Below are positions 26,605 through 35,643 of a stretch of 49,279 nucleotides of DNA, piece by piece (the first letter of the stretch is position 1; the number at the start of each line of letters is the position of its first letter). The notes below the pieces were generated by a model. It worked only from the letters and a program-made list of their open reading frames with translations, had not been told where the DNA came from and ran no database searches. The position numbers were made by a program, and so were the translations under genes. This DNA comes from an uncultured Desulfobacteraceae bacterium (GTDB taxonomy: Bacteria; Desulfobacterota; Desulfobacteria; Desulfobacterales; Desulfatirhabdiaceae): assembly GCA_903909505.1 (NCBI GenBank), contig CAIVVZ010000387.1, positions 1 to 49,279 on the forward strand, given 5' to 3'.

Positions 26605-28968
26605 TCACTTGCCATGAAGCGCCTGATGGCACTTTTCCAGCAGGCCTTTGACCGTGAAAGGTTTCTGGACGAACTGAATCCCCTGATTCAGTACACCGTG
26701 GCGGGCGATCATGTTGTCCGCGTAGCCGGACATATACAGCACCCTGGCTTCTGGGTGGTGCTGGCGGATCTTGTCAAATACCTCCGGTCCTTTCATTTCC
26801 GGCATGACGACGTCGGTGAGCACCAGATGGATGGGGCTTTCATGCGCCGCAGCTTTGAGGATGGCATCTGAAACGTCGTCTGACTCAATCACCACATACC
26901 CCTGATCCGCGAGTATCACACCTGCCAGTTTTCGAACAGTCGGGTCGTCTTCCACGATAAGCACCGTGGCCGATGCGGTCGCTAAGGGAAGAATATTAAC
27001 CGGACGGGCCTCAGCCTCGGCGTTTTCAGTGCAAAGCGGCAGATATATCTTGAAAGTGGTCCCCTGGCCGGGCTCGCTGTAGACCCAGATATTTCCCCCA
27101 TGCTGCTTGATGATGCCGAATGAGGTGGCCAGCCCCAGGCCTGTGCCTTTATCCTTGTCCTTGGTGGTGAAAAACGGCTCGAAGATATGTTCCAGTGTAC
27201 CTTTGTCCATGCCGCTGCCCGTGTCGCTGACGCTGATGAGGGCATAATCGCCGGGAATTACGCCGGGTCTGCTCCTGGCATAGGTTTCATCCAGCTCGGC
27301 GACTCGGGTATCGATGGACAATTTGCCGCCGTCCGGCATGGCGTCCCTGGCGTTGACCGCCAGATTCATGAGCACCTGCTCTATTTGAGCGGTATCCGCA
27401 TTCACCATCAGTGGTTTGGAACCAAGCGTCAACGTCAGTTGAACGTCTTCTCCGATCAACCGGCACAGCAGTTTTTCAAACCCGGTGATCACCCCATTCA
27501 CATCCACAACCTGCATTTCAAGGATCTGTTTGCGACTGAATGCCAGAAGCTGTCGGGTGAGCTCTTTGGCGCGGGTTCCGGCCTGATAGATCTGCTCCAG
27601 CATTTCATGCTCGGGATGGTCCTTTCCCAGTGCCGCCAGCGCGATTTCTCCGTATCCCAGGATAATGGAGAGCAGGTTGTTGAAGTCGTGGGACACCCCG
27701 CCGGCAAGCCTTCCGATGGATTCAAGCTTCTGGGCCTGATGAAGCTGATTTTCCAGCATTTGCCGCCTTTCATCGGCCTGCCGGCGTTCGGTCAAATCGC
27801 CGACAAAAGCATAATAATAAATTGGATTGCCGGCCTCATCGGTTTTCAGGTGTACCAGCAGCTCGATGGGAATGCGATGCCCCGCTTTGTGAATGTATTC
27901 TTTTTCGTAATGAACAGGTTTCCCGGTCGCGGTCAGCTCAGCAAGGCATCCTGCCTCTTGCTCGCGCCACTCGGGAGGGGTCAGTACCCGATTCCAGTCG
28001 ATTTGTCGAAGCTCTTCCTCCGTGTAACCCACCAGATCGCAATACGCCGGATTGACAAGCCCAAGCCTTCCATCGGGATATCCCACTGCGAACGCCTGGG
28101 AAGAAAACCGGATCACATCGGCCAGAAAACGGTTTTCAGTATCTGTCTTTTTGTGCTCCGTAATGTCCTCCATGCAGACCAGGACGCGTTTTTCCCCGGA
28201 CAATTGGAGGGCGCTGGTTGAAAGGCGAACCACCCGCTCATGCGTCTGCTCTCCGTGCCGATAGGTCAGCTTCGCCTCCGTTTGCAAGTGCGGGTTTCCG
28301 GTGGTGTAAGTATCCTCTACGGTTTTTCTGAGTCCGCAGACTGCGCAAAATGGGCCGAACCCGCACCCGGCCGAATCATCATCGGAATGGACACAGTGAA
28401 AAGCCGCACCGCAGGGATGACCGATCATATCTTCAGGCGCTTGTTCAAAATAATTGACCAGCGGCTGGTTGGCTTTGAGAAGGCGCGCCTGTCCGTCAGT
28501 CAGGAAAATGCAAATGGGAGCACCGGCAAAAATGGCCAACAACTCTTCTTCCAGATTGATGCACGTTTTTTGTAAAGAATCCCTGGCGTGCTTATCCCTT
28601 AACACCGCCGCCACCCTGGCCAGAAACTCCCGGTTGGGCATGGGTCGCGCGATATACTCAGAGACCCCGGCCTCCAATTCCTCGGCTTGATCCTCGGCGG
28701 ACGTTCGGAAACTGGAAATCAGGATCACGGAAGTCCCTGCAAGTGACTTATCGGATTGGATGCTCCGGTGCACGGTCATGCCATCCATATCCGGCAGCAC
28801 AATATCCACGATCATCAGATCCGGATGATGCACTTTTGCCAGGCGGATCCCGTCAGTTCCTGTGGATGCTTCGATCACCGCGTGGCCTGATTGTTCGAGC
28901 AAACGTGTCATGGCCCGGAGCAGGACGGGGTCATCATCGATCACCAGTATTTTAGCGGTTGGTTCCAT
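26605..28968 (-). CDS. REC-PAS-PAS-histidine kinase-REC hybrid with Cys-rich PAS
   Basis: 787 residues, soluble. REC1 (about 1-125) has ILVIDDDPVLLRAMTRLLEQ, LMIVDIVLPDMDG and YIARPMPNREFL. PAS1 (about 145-265) carries a cysteine-rich insert (FHCVHSDDDSAGCGFGPFC, AVCGLRKTVE) that could bind a metal or Fe-S centre. PAS2 (about 275-395) has VGYPDGRLGLVNPAYCDLVG. The H-box is SIGRLAGGVSHDFNNLLSII. HATPase has LMNLAVNARDAM, DTGSGMDKGT and GTGLGLATSFGI. REC2 (about 665-787) has VLIVEDDPTVRKLAGVI, LVLTDVVMPEMKG and FVQKPFTVKGL. The start at 28968 follows GGAATATAAA and lies 17 bp after the preceding stop; the frame extends to 29034 inside that gene. It ends the heme oxygenase/cobalamin operon. Confidence 0.92.
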   Translation of the reverse strand: MEPTAKILVIDDDPVLLRAMTRLLEQSGHAVIEASTGTDGIRLAKVHHPDLMIVDIVLPDMDGMTVHRSIQSDKSLAGTSVILISSFRTSAEDQAEELEAGVSEYIARPMPNREFLARVAAVLRDKHARDSLQKTCINLEEELLAIFAGAPICIFLTDGQARLLKANQPLVNYFEQAPEDMIGHPCGAAFHCVHSDDDSAGCGFGPFCAVCGLRKTVEDTYTTGNPHLQTEAKLTYRHGEQTHERVVRLSTSALQLSGEKRVLVCMEDITEHKKTDTENRFLADVIRFSSQAFAVGYPDGRLGLVNPAYCDLVGYTEEELRQIDWNRVLTPPEWREQEAGCLAELTATGKPVHYEKEYIHKAGHRIPIELLVHLKTDEAGNPIYYYAFVGDLTERRQADERRQMLENQLHQAQKLESIGRLAGGVSHDFNNLLSIILGYGEIALAALGKDHPEHEMLEQIYQAGTRAKELTRQLLAFSRKQILEMQVVDVNGVITGFEKLLCRLIGEDVQLTLTLGSKPLMVNADTAQIEQVLMNLAVNARDAMPDGGKLSIDTRVAELDETYARSRPGVIPGDYALISVSDTGSGMDKGTLEHIFEPFFTTKDKDKGTGLGLATSFGIIKQHGGNIWVYSEPGQGTTFKIYLPLCTENAEAEARPVNILPLATASATVLIVEDDPTVRKLAGVILADQGYVVIESDDVSDAILKAAAHESPIHLVLTDVVMPEMKGPEVFDKIRQHHPEARVLYMSGYADNMIARHGVLNQGIQFVQKPFTVKGLLEKCHQALHGK

Positions 28969-28985
28969 TTTATATTCCTTCCGTG

Positions 28986-29606
28986 TCACGGCATTATCTC
29001 GTCGGCAAGGTCTCCGTACAATATTTTCATGCATTCCGGACAGATGCTATGGCTGAACAGGGTATTGGAATGATCCGAGATATAGGTCTCGATCTGCTCC
29101 CAGTAGCCATTATCATCCCTTATTTTTTTGCAGTTGGCGCAGATGGGCAGCAGGGCGCTTAAGGTTTTGATTTCGGCCAGGGCTTTTTGGAGCTTTTCAA
29201 TGAGCTGGTCGCGCTCGCGCTCGGCAGTGATGATTCGCACCATGGCCTGGACCCGCGCCAGCAGCTCCCGGTTGGCGATAGGCCGGGTCATATAGCCGTC
29301 AGCGCCGATTTCCAGGCCCCCGGACTGATCATCGGACCCGGTCTTTGAACCTGAAATCAGCATCACGTAAGTGCTGCACAGCTCTGGATCCGTTTTGATC
29401 CGCCGGCACACCGCAAAGCCGTCCATGCCCGGCAGCATCACATCCAGAAGGACCAGGTCCGGCGCTTTTTCACGAACCATATGGATGCATCCCTCTCCGG
29501 TATCCGCTTCATAAACCGTGTACCCCGCGGATCGCAGTACACGGGCGGTGGCAAAAAGAATATCCGGGTCATCGTCTGTCACCAGTATGGAAATGATCTC
29601 ACTCAT
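28986..29606 (-). CDS. response regulator: REC plus CX2C-X29-CX2C domain
   Basis: 206 residues. The receiver (about 1-125) has ILVTDDDPDILFATARVL, LVLLDVMLPGMDG, MLISGS and YMTRPIANREL. A short coiled coil (about 128-150) joins it to the C-terminal domain LPICANCKKIRDDNGYW, ETYISDHSNTLFSHSICPEC. The two CxxC pairs are 29 residues apart, consistent with a zinc or Fe-S knuckle. The same domain ends the proteins at 8666-9542 and 38467-40161. Here it is attached to a phospho-receiver, so it looks like an output domain. The ATG overlaps the stop of the PAS kinase upstream by 4 nt, making that kinase the likely phosphodonor. Confidence 0.9.
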   Translation of the reverse strand: MSEIISILVTDDDPDILFATARVLRSAGYTVYEADTGEGCIHMVREKAPDLVLLDVMLPGMDGFAVCRRIKTDPELCSTYVMLISGSKTGSDDQSGGLEIGADGYMTRPIANRELLARVQAMVRIITAERERDQLIEKLQKALAEIKTLSALLPICANCKKIRDDNGYWEQIETYISDHSNTLFSHSICPECMKILYGDLADEIMP

Positions 29607-30739
29607 GGTTTTTGTTCCTCTTTTGATTCAATGGCAATCGGCAACATAAAACAAAAGGTCGCCCCTTCTCCGGGCCGGCTTTCAACCCAGATTTTTCCGT
29701 GATGGGCTTCGATGATCTTTTTTGAAATGGACAGTCCCAGTCCCGTGCTCCGGATCCCGGCAGCTTTTCGGGCGCGCCCTCGCTCGTAGGGCGCAAAAAG
29801 CCTTTCCATCTCATCCGTCGCTATTCCCGGCCCGGCATCCATGACTGTCGCCACCACACCCTTATCGGACTGAGAAACCCGGATGACGACTTCGGTGTGT
29901 GGCGGTGAATGCTGAATGGCATTGGAAACCAGATTGTTCAAAACCTGCTCGATCTTGAAATCATCCATCAGGATCACCGGAATGGGGCCATCATAATCGA
30001 CCCTGAGGGCAATGCTCCTTTTTTGCGCCGGCAGACGGTTGAGCGTCACACTTCTGTCCACGGGTTCCCGGATGTCTGTTTTTACCAGATCCACATAAAA
30101 TCGGCCGGACTCTATCAGGGAAACATCTAAAAAGTCATCGATCAGGCGGCGCATGAGGGTCGTGGATGCATGAATCGTATGCAGAAAACCGGCCTGTTCC
30201 GTCGTCAGATTCTTGCCGGCCTCGTCTATCAGGAATTCCGTGTAGGATAAAATGGCGCTGACCGGTTTTCTTAAGTCATGGGCCGCCATTCCCAAAAACT
30301 GGTTCTTTAATTCGTTTAACTGCCGGAGCTGGGCATTGGTTTTGTGAAGTTGGCGGGTCAGGTTGTTCAGTTCCTGATTGAGAATCTGCACTTCCTTGCG
30401 GATATTTTCAATTTCTTCAGTGTCCAGTCTTCCGAAAGTCAGTATGTGTTCATCGATGGGTTTGAAAGAAAAATAGAAACTTTGCGGCAGCCCGGAACTG
30501 GTTGGTATGTTCAGTAAATGTTCCTGGGTTGGATCTGCCGTAAAGACGGCCGGATCGAATGCGCCGGCAAAATCGATGATCAGATCGGTGAATTGCTTTC
30601 CGATCAAACTCCGGCCGGTGATGGCTTCGGCATACCTGTTTGCCGCAACGATACGGCCTGCCGAAGTCAGTACAAAAAACAAAACCGGGGCGGTTTCATT
30701 CAGATAAAGATAGACTTCACGACTGATAGCGGGGTCCAC
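29603..30739 (-). CDS. PAS histidine kinase
   Basis: 378 residues, soluble. An atypical PAS spans about 10-105 (LNETAPVLFFVLTSAGRIVA, ANRYAEAITGRSLIGKQF). A coiled coil is at about 112-145. HisKA has the H-box FLGMAAHDLRKPVSAILSYT (about 152), with SRFLD-like helix LMRRLIDDFLDVSLIESGRF. HATPase (about 245-370) has QVLNNLVSNAIQHS, DAGPGIATDEMERLF and STGLGLSISKKIIEAHHG. It is the simplest kinase in the window and has no receiver. It starts 8 bp after the cobalamin-binding gene and overlaps the REC plus four-cysteine gene by 4 nt. That places it as the transmitter of the heme oxygenase/cobalamin operon. Confidence 0.93.
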   Translation of the reverse strand: MDPAISREVYLYLNETAPVLFFVLTSAGRIVAANRYAEAITGRSLIGKQFTDLIIDFAGAFDPAVFTADPTQEHLLNIPTSSGLPQSFYFSFKPIDEHILTFGRLDTEEIENIRKEVQILNQELNNLTRQLHKTNAQLRQLNELKNQFLGMAAHDLRKPVSAILSYTEFLIDEAGKNLTTEQAGFLHTIHASTTLMRRLIDDFLDVSLIESGRFYVDLVKTDIREPVDRSVTLNRLPAQKRSIALRVDYDGPIPVILMDDFKIEQVLNNLVSNAIQHSPPHTEVVIRVSQSDKGVVATVMDAGPGIATDEMERLFAPYERGRARKAAGIRSTGLGLSISKKIIEAHHGKIWVESRPGEGATFCFMLPIAIESKEEQKP

Positions 30740-30746
30740 GGCGGTT

Positions 30747-31369
30747 TCACATCCCTTGAATCATTGTTTCAAGCCTGTCCAGAGAGGAAATATACTCGGT
30801 GCCGGCATATTTTTTCATCATATCCGTACCCCCCCATCGGAAAGCCTGGCCCCCGATCAGCAGATCCATATTCGGAAAGTCCGATTGTCGATGTTCGATA
30901 AAATGCTTAAGGAAAGCCCCACGACATCCGGGTTGACTTCCTGGATGAACCGCGCCATGTCTTCGGCGGGTGTATTCGCCCCCAGAAAGTGACCTTCCCA
31001 CCCGTTGAGTTCAAATATATCCGCGACCATTTTCCCGCCAACCTGATGATACTCATTGACGCTGCACGATATAATCGCCTTTCTGCCCGTATGCTGGGAG
31101 GCGAAAATGGCCGGATAAGCCAGGTTCAGCAGGCTTTCCGTGATCGCGGTGGCAAGATGTTCGTGGGCCACGGTAATTTTGTTGTTTTCCCACAGTTCCC
31201 CAACAGTATACATGCTGCGCTGGAACAGATCGGAATAAAGTTTCTTGATATCGATGCTTCCATCGATCAAGTTTTGAACGATATCCCGGCATTCCATTCG
31301 TTTGCCGGCAAGCAGCGCCTTTAAATATTCCTGGTATATAATTTCATCCACCCTGATATCCTTGTCCAT
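30747..31369 (-). pseudogene. CarH-type cobalamin-binding sensor module without DNA-binding domain; frameshift and small deletion near the C-terminus
   Basis: The first frame starts at ATG 31369 (GGGGGAG upstream) and reads a four-helix cap plus Rossmann B12-binding domain. The cap contains W60 followed nine residues later by E70-H71 (the Wx9EH motif of CarH/LitR AdoCbl photoreceptors). The Rossmann part contains E106-Y-H108-Q-V-G111 (ExHxxG, lower axial His). After VVGLSLSILSNI (about residue 160) the frame is lost. The normal end (SDFPNMDLLIGGQAFRWGG to TMIQGM) continues in another frame and stops at 30747. About ten residues of the expected helix also seem to be missing, so this is a small deletion rather than a single-base slip. 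It has no MerR domain. A working allele would sense cobalamin or light in the PAS-kinase operon. A sequencing error cannot be excluded. Confidence 0.8.
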
Positions 31370-31401
31370 GAAATTTCTCCCCCGTGATATCGATTAGCGG
31401 T

Positions 31402-32712
31402 TTAACCGCACTGTGAATCAGACGCTTGTTTTGCCTTTTGAATCGTTTCATTTACCGCAAGAATCCATTGTTCCGGGAATCGGTCGGGGTCCGTCATCCA
31501 CGCTTGTATGGCCGATACCGCGCCTTCCATGCCGTTTTTCTCATCCGTAACTGAGGATAATAACAATTCAGCGGTATTTTTATACATGCCTGCCAGCTCA
31601 GCACCGACACGCGTATCAAACTCGGAAACCATCCGCTGAAACTCTTTTTCCGGAATCTGTTGCGTCCGTTGTTCACAAAGCATCTGGGCCGCCTTCAGCA
31701 GTTTATGACTGGCCGGCGCTTTATCCGGAACCGATATTGTCAGCTCTTCATGTAAAAATCGCAGATTCCGCTCCAGCATGATTTGCGGCATGCCTCGGGT
31801 GGCAAGCACCCTGCCGATCCAGCCGACCTGCTTGTTGACCCCATCCTGATCCAGACAGGTTAATGTTGCAAGCCAGCAGGTATCGCTGTCGGAAAACCGC
31901 CTGCCTCTTTGTCCATAACGCAATTCATAATAGGTGAACTCCCGCCATCCCCGGCCACTGGCCCGCAACGCAGCTTGAATTTCGCGTTCATCATCCGGAA
32001 TTGGATGATTGCCGGCTTCGGGATTGATTTGTGTGGCATGAGTACTTTTTGTCCCTGTTTTAAGCGGGTACAGTGATTGATAAAGAATCTCCAATCCATC
32101 AAACGCTTCAAATGCCGAGTCAATGACAGCATTATGAATTGAGGGATCATCCATCGCGCGATTCATTTTTTCCGTAAATCGTTTCCAGTTGTCCAATAAT
32201 TGATCATGATAGCTTGAATAATAGAGGCAACCCGCCAGGTCCTGTAAATGAAACGTCCTGGAGATATCCGGCAGGTGCATGCTGTTGCCAAGGGTAGACC
32301 CCTCGAACACGTAAAGATATCCCAGAAGCGTGACCGGGTTTTCAATCCGTCGCATGCGTATTTTTCCGGTCATCATCACAGCGGTTTCAATTACAATGGG
32401 AAAATCAAGAATTACCCGGGGTTTGAAAAGTTCAAGGTCCTTTTCCAGAAGCGGCAGCTTCCTCAGTCCGTCATCCCATACGGCGGATACCTGTTTGTCC
32501 ATGCAGGCCGCAATCTCGCTCTCCATGACCCCATGAATGATCGCCAGTGCTCTGAGCTGGGCCACATAACATTCCAAGGGCAACCGGTGATCCATCAGGG
32601 TTTTGAAATAAGGCAATGATTCAAGCAATTGATGGGTGGCTCCAGTCTCCTTTTTTAGCCGCGCCATGATGGGCATCGGTTGTTTTTCTGAGGCGATGGT
32701 GAGATCTGTCAT
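31402..32712 (-). CDS. heme oxygenase-like protein fused to an uncharacterised C-terminal domain
   Basis: 436 residues. The N-terminal half (about 12-220) matches biliverdin-producing heme oxygenase: proximal His27 in GATHQLLESLPYFKTLM, and the distal helix LLGYLYVFEGSTLGNSMHLP (about 129-148) with its Gly-rich kink. The C-terminal half (about 245-430) starts REFTYYELRYGQRGRRFSDS and contains TCWLATLTCLDQ, VGWIGRVLATRGMPQIMLER and LAGMYKNTAELLLSS. I know no name for this second domain. AGGAGG precedes the ATG. The gene lies 33 bp upstream of the CarH-like gene. Heme oxygenase opens heme with O2 and a reductant to give biliverdin, CO and Fe2+. In a kinase operon it may make a bilin ligand or report heme/O2. 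No phytochrome is visible nearby. Confidence 0.85.
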   Translation of the reverse strand: MTDLTIASEKQPMPIMARLKKETGATHQLLESLPYFKTLMDHRLPLECYVAQLRALAIIHGVMESEIAACMDKQVSAVWDDGLRKLPLLEKDLELFKPRVILDFPIVIETAVMMTGKIRMRRIENPVTLLGYLYVFEGSTLGNSMHLPDISRTFHLQDLAGCLYYSSYHDQLLDNWKRFTEKMNRAMDDPSIHNAVIDSAFEAFDGLEILYQSLYPLKTGTKSTHATQINPEAGNHPIPDDEREIQAALRASGRGWREFTYYELRYGQRGRRFSDSDTCWLATLTCLDQDGVNKQVGWIGRVLATRGMPQIMLERNLRFLHEELTISVPDKAPASHKLLKAAQMLCEQRTQQIPEKEFQRMVSEFDTRVGAELAGMYKNTAELLLSSVTDEKNGMEGAVSAIQAWMTDPDRFPEQWILAVNETIQKAKQASDSQCG

Positions 32713-32757
32713 TACTATTCCTCCTTACTCCCCATGAAGAGTGTTCCTGGGTAAAAT

Positions 32758-33153
32758 TTTGGTTATTTAATCGTCAATCAGGCGCCGGCATTTCCCATCA
32801 CTTTTCGGACTTTTGCGGCCAGATCCCTCATCGAAAACGGCTTCTGGATAAAATGAACTTCCGGATCTATCATGCCGTTATGGGCGATCACATTGGCCGT
32901 ATAACCGGACATGAACAGGATCTTCAGATCAGGCAATAGAGACTGAAGCTTGCCTGCCAGGTCCCGTCCGTTCATTCTGGGCATGACAACATCGGTCATG
33001 AGCAGATGCATCTGTCCCGGGTGCGCCGCTGCCAGTCCAATCGCCTTATCCGGTGTGGAAGCGGCCAGCACGGTATAACCCAGTTGCGTGAGCATGATGG
33101 CGGTCATATTCAGGATCGACGGATCATCTTCCACCAGCAGGATGGTTTCAACG
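32758..33153 (-). repeat. long direct repeat, copy 1 (receiver tail and following non-coding bases)
   Basis: This copy holds the C-terminal receiver of the dCache hybrid kinase plus about 20 bp after its stop (plus strand ATCGTCAATCAGGC). It matches the decayed receiver at about 37752-38148, including shared non-coding bases beyond the stop. The two therefore came from a DNA-level duplication, not only protein homology. Boundaries are approximate. Confidence 0.7.
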
Positions 33154-35594
33154 CCCCGTGCTATGGGTTCCGCCGAAACTTCCTCCGGTAATGGATTGGT
33201 TTTTCCCCGGCGCCGGCTCAGGTATATTTTAAAGGTCGTCCCCATGCCGGGTTCACTGTACACGTTGATGAACCCGTTGTTCTGCTTGACGATGCCGTAA
33301 ACCGTGGCAAGTCCCAGGCCGGTGCCCTTGCCCATCTCCTTGGTTGTGTAAAACGGCTCGAAGATATTGTTCTGCGTCTCCGGGTCCATGCCGCAGCCAT
33401 CGTCACATACGGTCAGCGCCACGTACTCACCCGGAACAGAACCTGGATTGTTCGCGCAATAAAATTCGTCAAGCGTAACATTTTCCGTTGAGATCATGAC
33501 CTTGCCTTCGCCATCGATTGCGTCCCTGGCGTTGACACACAGGTTGGCAAGTATCTGATCGATCTGCGACGGGTCCATATTGACCGGCCACAGGCTCTTG
33601 CCAGGCAGCCAGCTTAAATCAATGTTTTCGCCGATCAGCCGCCGCAGCATCTTGAGCATATATTCAATAGTCTCGTTCAGGTCGAGTACTTTGGGGGAGA
33701 TGGTCTGCTTGCGGGCAAAAGCCAGAAGCTGCCGGGTCAGATCGGCAGAGCGATTGGCCGCGCTGCGGATTTGATCGAGGTCTGCCTGGATCGTACTGTC
33801 AGGAGCAAGTTTATCCATAGCCAGTTCCGTATGCCCGAGGATTACTCCCAGCATGTTGTTGAAATCGTGCGCCACGCCACCGGCAAGCCGCCCGACGGAT
33901 TCCATCTTCTGTGCCTGAAGTAACTGGGCTTGCAGTTTCATCTTGTCAACATCGGCATGTTTTCGCCCGGTGATATCACTGACAATGTGGACCGCGCCGG
34001 AAAACTGCCCTGCCGAGTCCAGGATCGGGTCCACGGCAACCTCGAACCACTTCTCGCCAATCTGCAATTCCATGGTCTCACGCTCCAGGCTGTTTCTCGC
34101 CAGCGGGCAGGGACATTCCGGTATCGGCTGATTCGTGCCGTGCACAATCTCCCAGCAGTATCTGCCGATCATTTCATCTATGGGTTGTTGAAAATAAAGC
34201 TCCGCGGTCTTATTGGACCGCACCACTCGCTGGTTCTTGTCAAGAATCCATATCGCGCTATTGGTGGCGTCGAAGGTGGCTTGCCATTCCTTCGACACGC
34301 GAATTAACGAATCCTCCACCAGCTTGCGGTCCGTCAGCATCTTGTTGGCATATTCGGCCATCTGGTCAAGTTCGACAAATTTAATATTTTCTCTATCGAT
34401 TTCTGCATCAGAGTGTGCCGCCCTTTCAAAGAATGAGACAAAATGCTTGAAATCTTTCTTGAGTCCCTGGTTCAACCGATTATAAAACAGGAGAAAAACC
34501 GCGAATATTGCTATGATAATAAGGAAATAATAAAGCATTTTTTCTTGTATCTGATGGGTTAATTCAGTTTGCATCAAGGCAATATTCGTTTCCACATCAT
34601 CAAGATACACGCCGGCGCCGACAAGCCATTGCAAGTCCGGGATGCCGTATATAAAAGAGGTTTTAGGCGATTCTTTGTCCGAGGTGGTCAGTTTTATCCA
34701 TGAATAATAGATATAGTCACCTTCAGGTGACAAAGCAGCCAGGTGCTCTTTTTCAAAAATATCTTTTATCTTTTCAGGACTGTCATTGTAAACCTCCCAT
34801 AGTTTTTGAGTTCCGGGAAAAACCTTTCCATTCGAAACCAGAGCATCTCCGTTCAATTTGTTGACAAAAATATATCCTTCTTTTCCAAACCGCATTCTGC
34901 TGATAGCCGAGAGCAGGTCCGCTTTTATCTGACTCTCGACATCATCCACATACAAACCGGTCCCGATAACCCAGTCGTACGGCTCAAATCGTTTGATGAA
35001 AGATATTTTTTTAAAGTCATTTCCTGTCTCCCCCGGTTTTGTCCAGTGGTATTCGTAAAAGCCTTCGCCGGATGCCTTCGTGATATCAATCAGATCTTTA
35101 ATGACATATTGGCCGTGGGTATCCTGCATATTCAGAAGATTCAGTCCTTCCATTTCAGGCCTGTCGGCAAAGAGCACCTCGACGCCATCCAGCCGAATAG
35201 CATAAAAATAGCCACTTCCGTTTTCAAACCGGATGGGTCTTAATGCATCCAGGATCATCTGCTGAATTTTGGCACTGCTTTCAATGGCCTGGTTCTGTTG
35301 ATAAATATTCTGGGCGATGGCATACGCCTCATCCACCCTTGATCTTATCATGCTCCGGGTCAAGCTCTCGCTTTGAGCCTTTTCGTAGCGGATCATATCA
35401 ACAACACGACCAACCTCCTGTTTGATTGACGCTTTCTGGCGGTCGATGTAATCGGTTCGAATGTGATCAGCCCGGGAATTGAAATCGAGATAAGAGCGGA
35501 TAACATCGATGGCAACAAAAATGACACCAGGCCCGATCAGAAACAGGACTCCCCATATCTGAATGAGTTTTACAAAATTGGGTTTCTTTCTCAA
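32778..35594 (-). CDS. dCache-PAS-histidine kinase-REC hybrid
   Basis: 938 residues from a TTG start at 35594. This start has GAGGAG four bases upstream and makes sense of the next gene's stop at 35644; the frame runs back to 35771 inside that gene. Membrane helix 1 is FVKLIQIWGVLFLIGPGVIF. The periplasmic part has two sCache_2-like repeats (SGYFYAIRLDGVEVLFADRP with WVIGTGLYVDDVE, then GYIFVNKLNGDALVSNGK with WLVGAGVYLDDVE). Membrane helix 2 is YYFLIIIAIFAVFLLFY. PAS carries Cys residues (GRYCWEIVHG, ECPCPLAR). The H-box is SVGRLAGGVAHDFNNMLGVI. HATPase has CDDGCGMDPET and GTGLGLATVYGI. REC has ILLVEDDPSILNM, LLMTDVVMPRMNG and FIQKPFSMRDL. Such paired Cache repeats often bind small organic acids or amines. 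Confidence 0.9.
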   Translation of the reverse strand: MRKKPNFVKLIQIWGVLFLIGPGVIFVAIDVIRSYLDFNSRADHIRTDYIDRQKASIKQEVGRVVDMIRYEKAQSESLTRSMIRSRVDEAYAIAQNIYQQNQAIESSAKIQQMILDALRPIRFENGSGYFYAIRLDGVEVLFADRPEMEGLNLLNMQDTHGQYVIKDLIDITKASGEGFYEYHWTKPGETGNDFKKISFIKRFEPYDWVIGTGLYVDDVESQIKADLLSAISRMRFGKEGYIFVNKLNGDALVSNGKVFPGTQKLWEVYNDSPEKIKDIFEKEHLAALSPEGDYIYYSWIKLTTSDKESPKTSFIYGIPDLQWLVGAGVYLDDVETNIALMQTELTHQIQEKMLYYFLIIIAIFAVFLLFYNRLNQGLKKDFKHFVSFFERAAHSDAEIDRENIKFVELDQMAEYANKMLTDRKLVEDSLIRVSKEWQATFDATNSAIWILDKNQRVVRSNKTAELYFQQPIDEMIGRYCWEIVHGTNQPIPECPCPLARNSLERETMELQIGEKWFEVAVDPILDSAGQFSGAVHIVSDITGRKHADVDKMKLQAQLLQAQKMESVGRLAGGVAHDFNNMLGVILGHTELAMDKLAPDSTIQADLDQIRSAANRSADLTRQLLAFARKQTISPKVLDLNETIEYMLKMLRRLIGENIDLSWLPGKSLWPVNMDPSQIDQILANLCVNARDAIDGEGKVMISTENVTLDEFYCANNPGSVPGEYVALTVCDDGCGMDPETQNNIFEPFYTTKEMGKGTGLGLATVYGIVKQNNGFINVYSEPGMGTTFKIYLSRRRGKTNPLPEEVSAEPIARGVETILLVEDDPSILNMTAIMLTQLGYTVLAASTPDKAIGLAAAHPGQMHLLMTDVVMPRMNGRDLAGKLQSLLPDLKILFMSGYTANVIAHNGMIDPEVHFIQKPFSMRDLAAKVRKVMGNAGA

Positions 35595-35643
35595 CGGCTC
35601 CTCGCAGTCTAATGTGGTTAACGCGGTTGAAATGCGATTGGGA

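Noticed and set aside
27187..28221. 344-codon plus-strand frame opposite the hybrid kinase at 26605-28968
   Set aside because: It is antisense to PAS2, the H-box and HATPase motifs and has no domain of its own.
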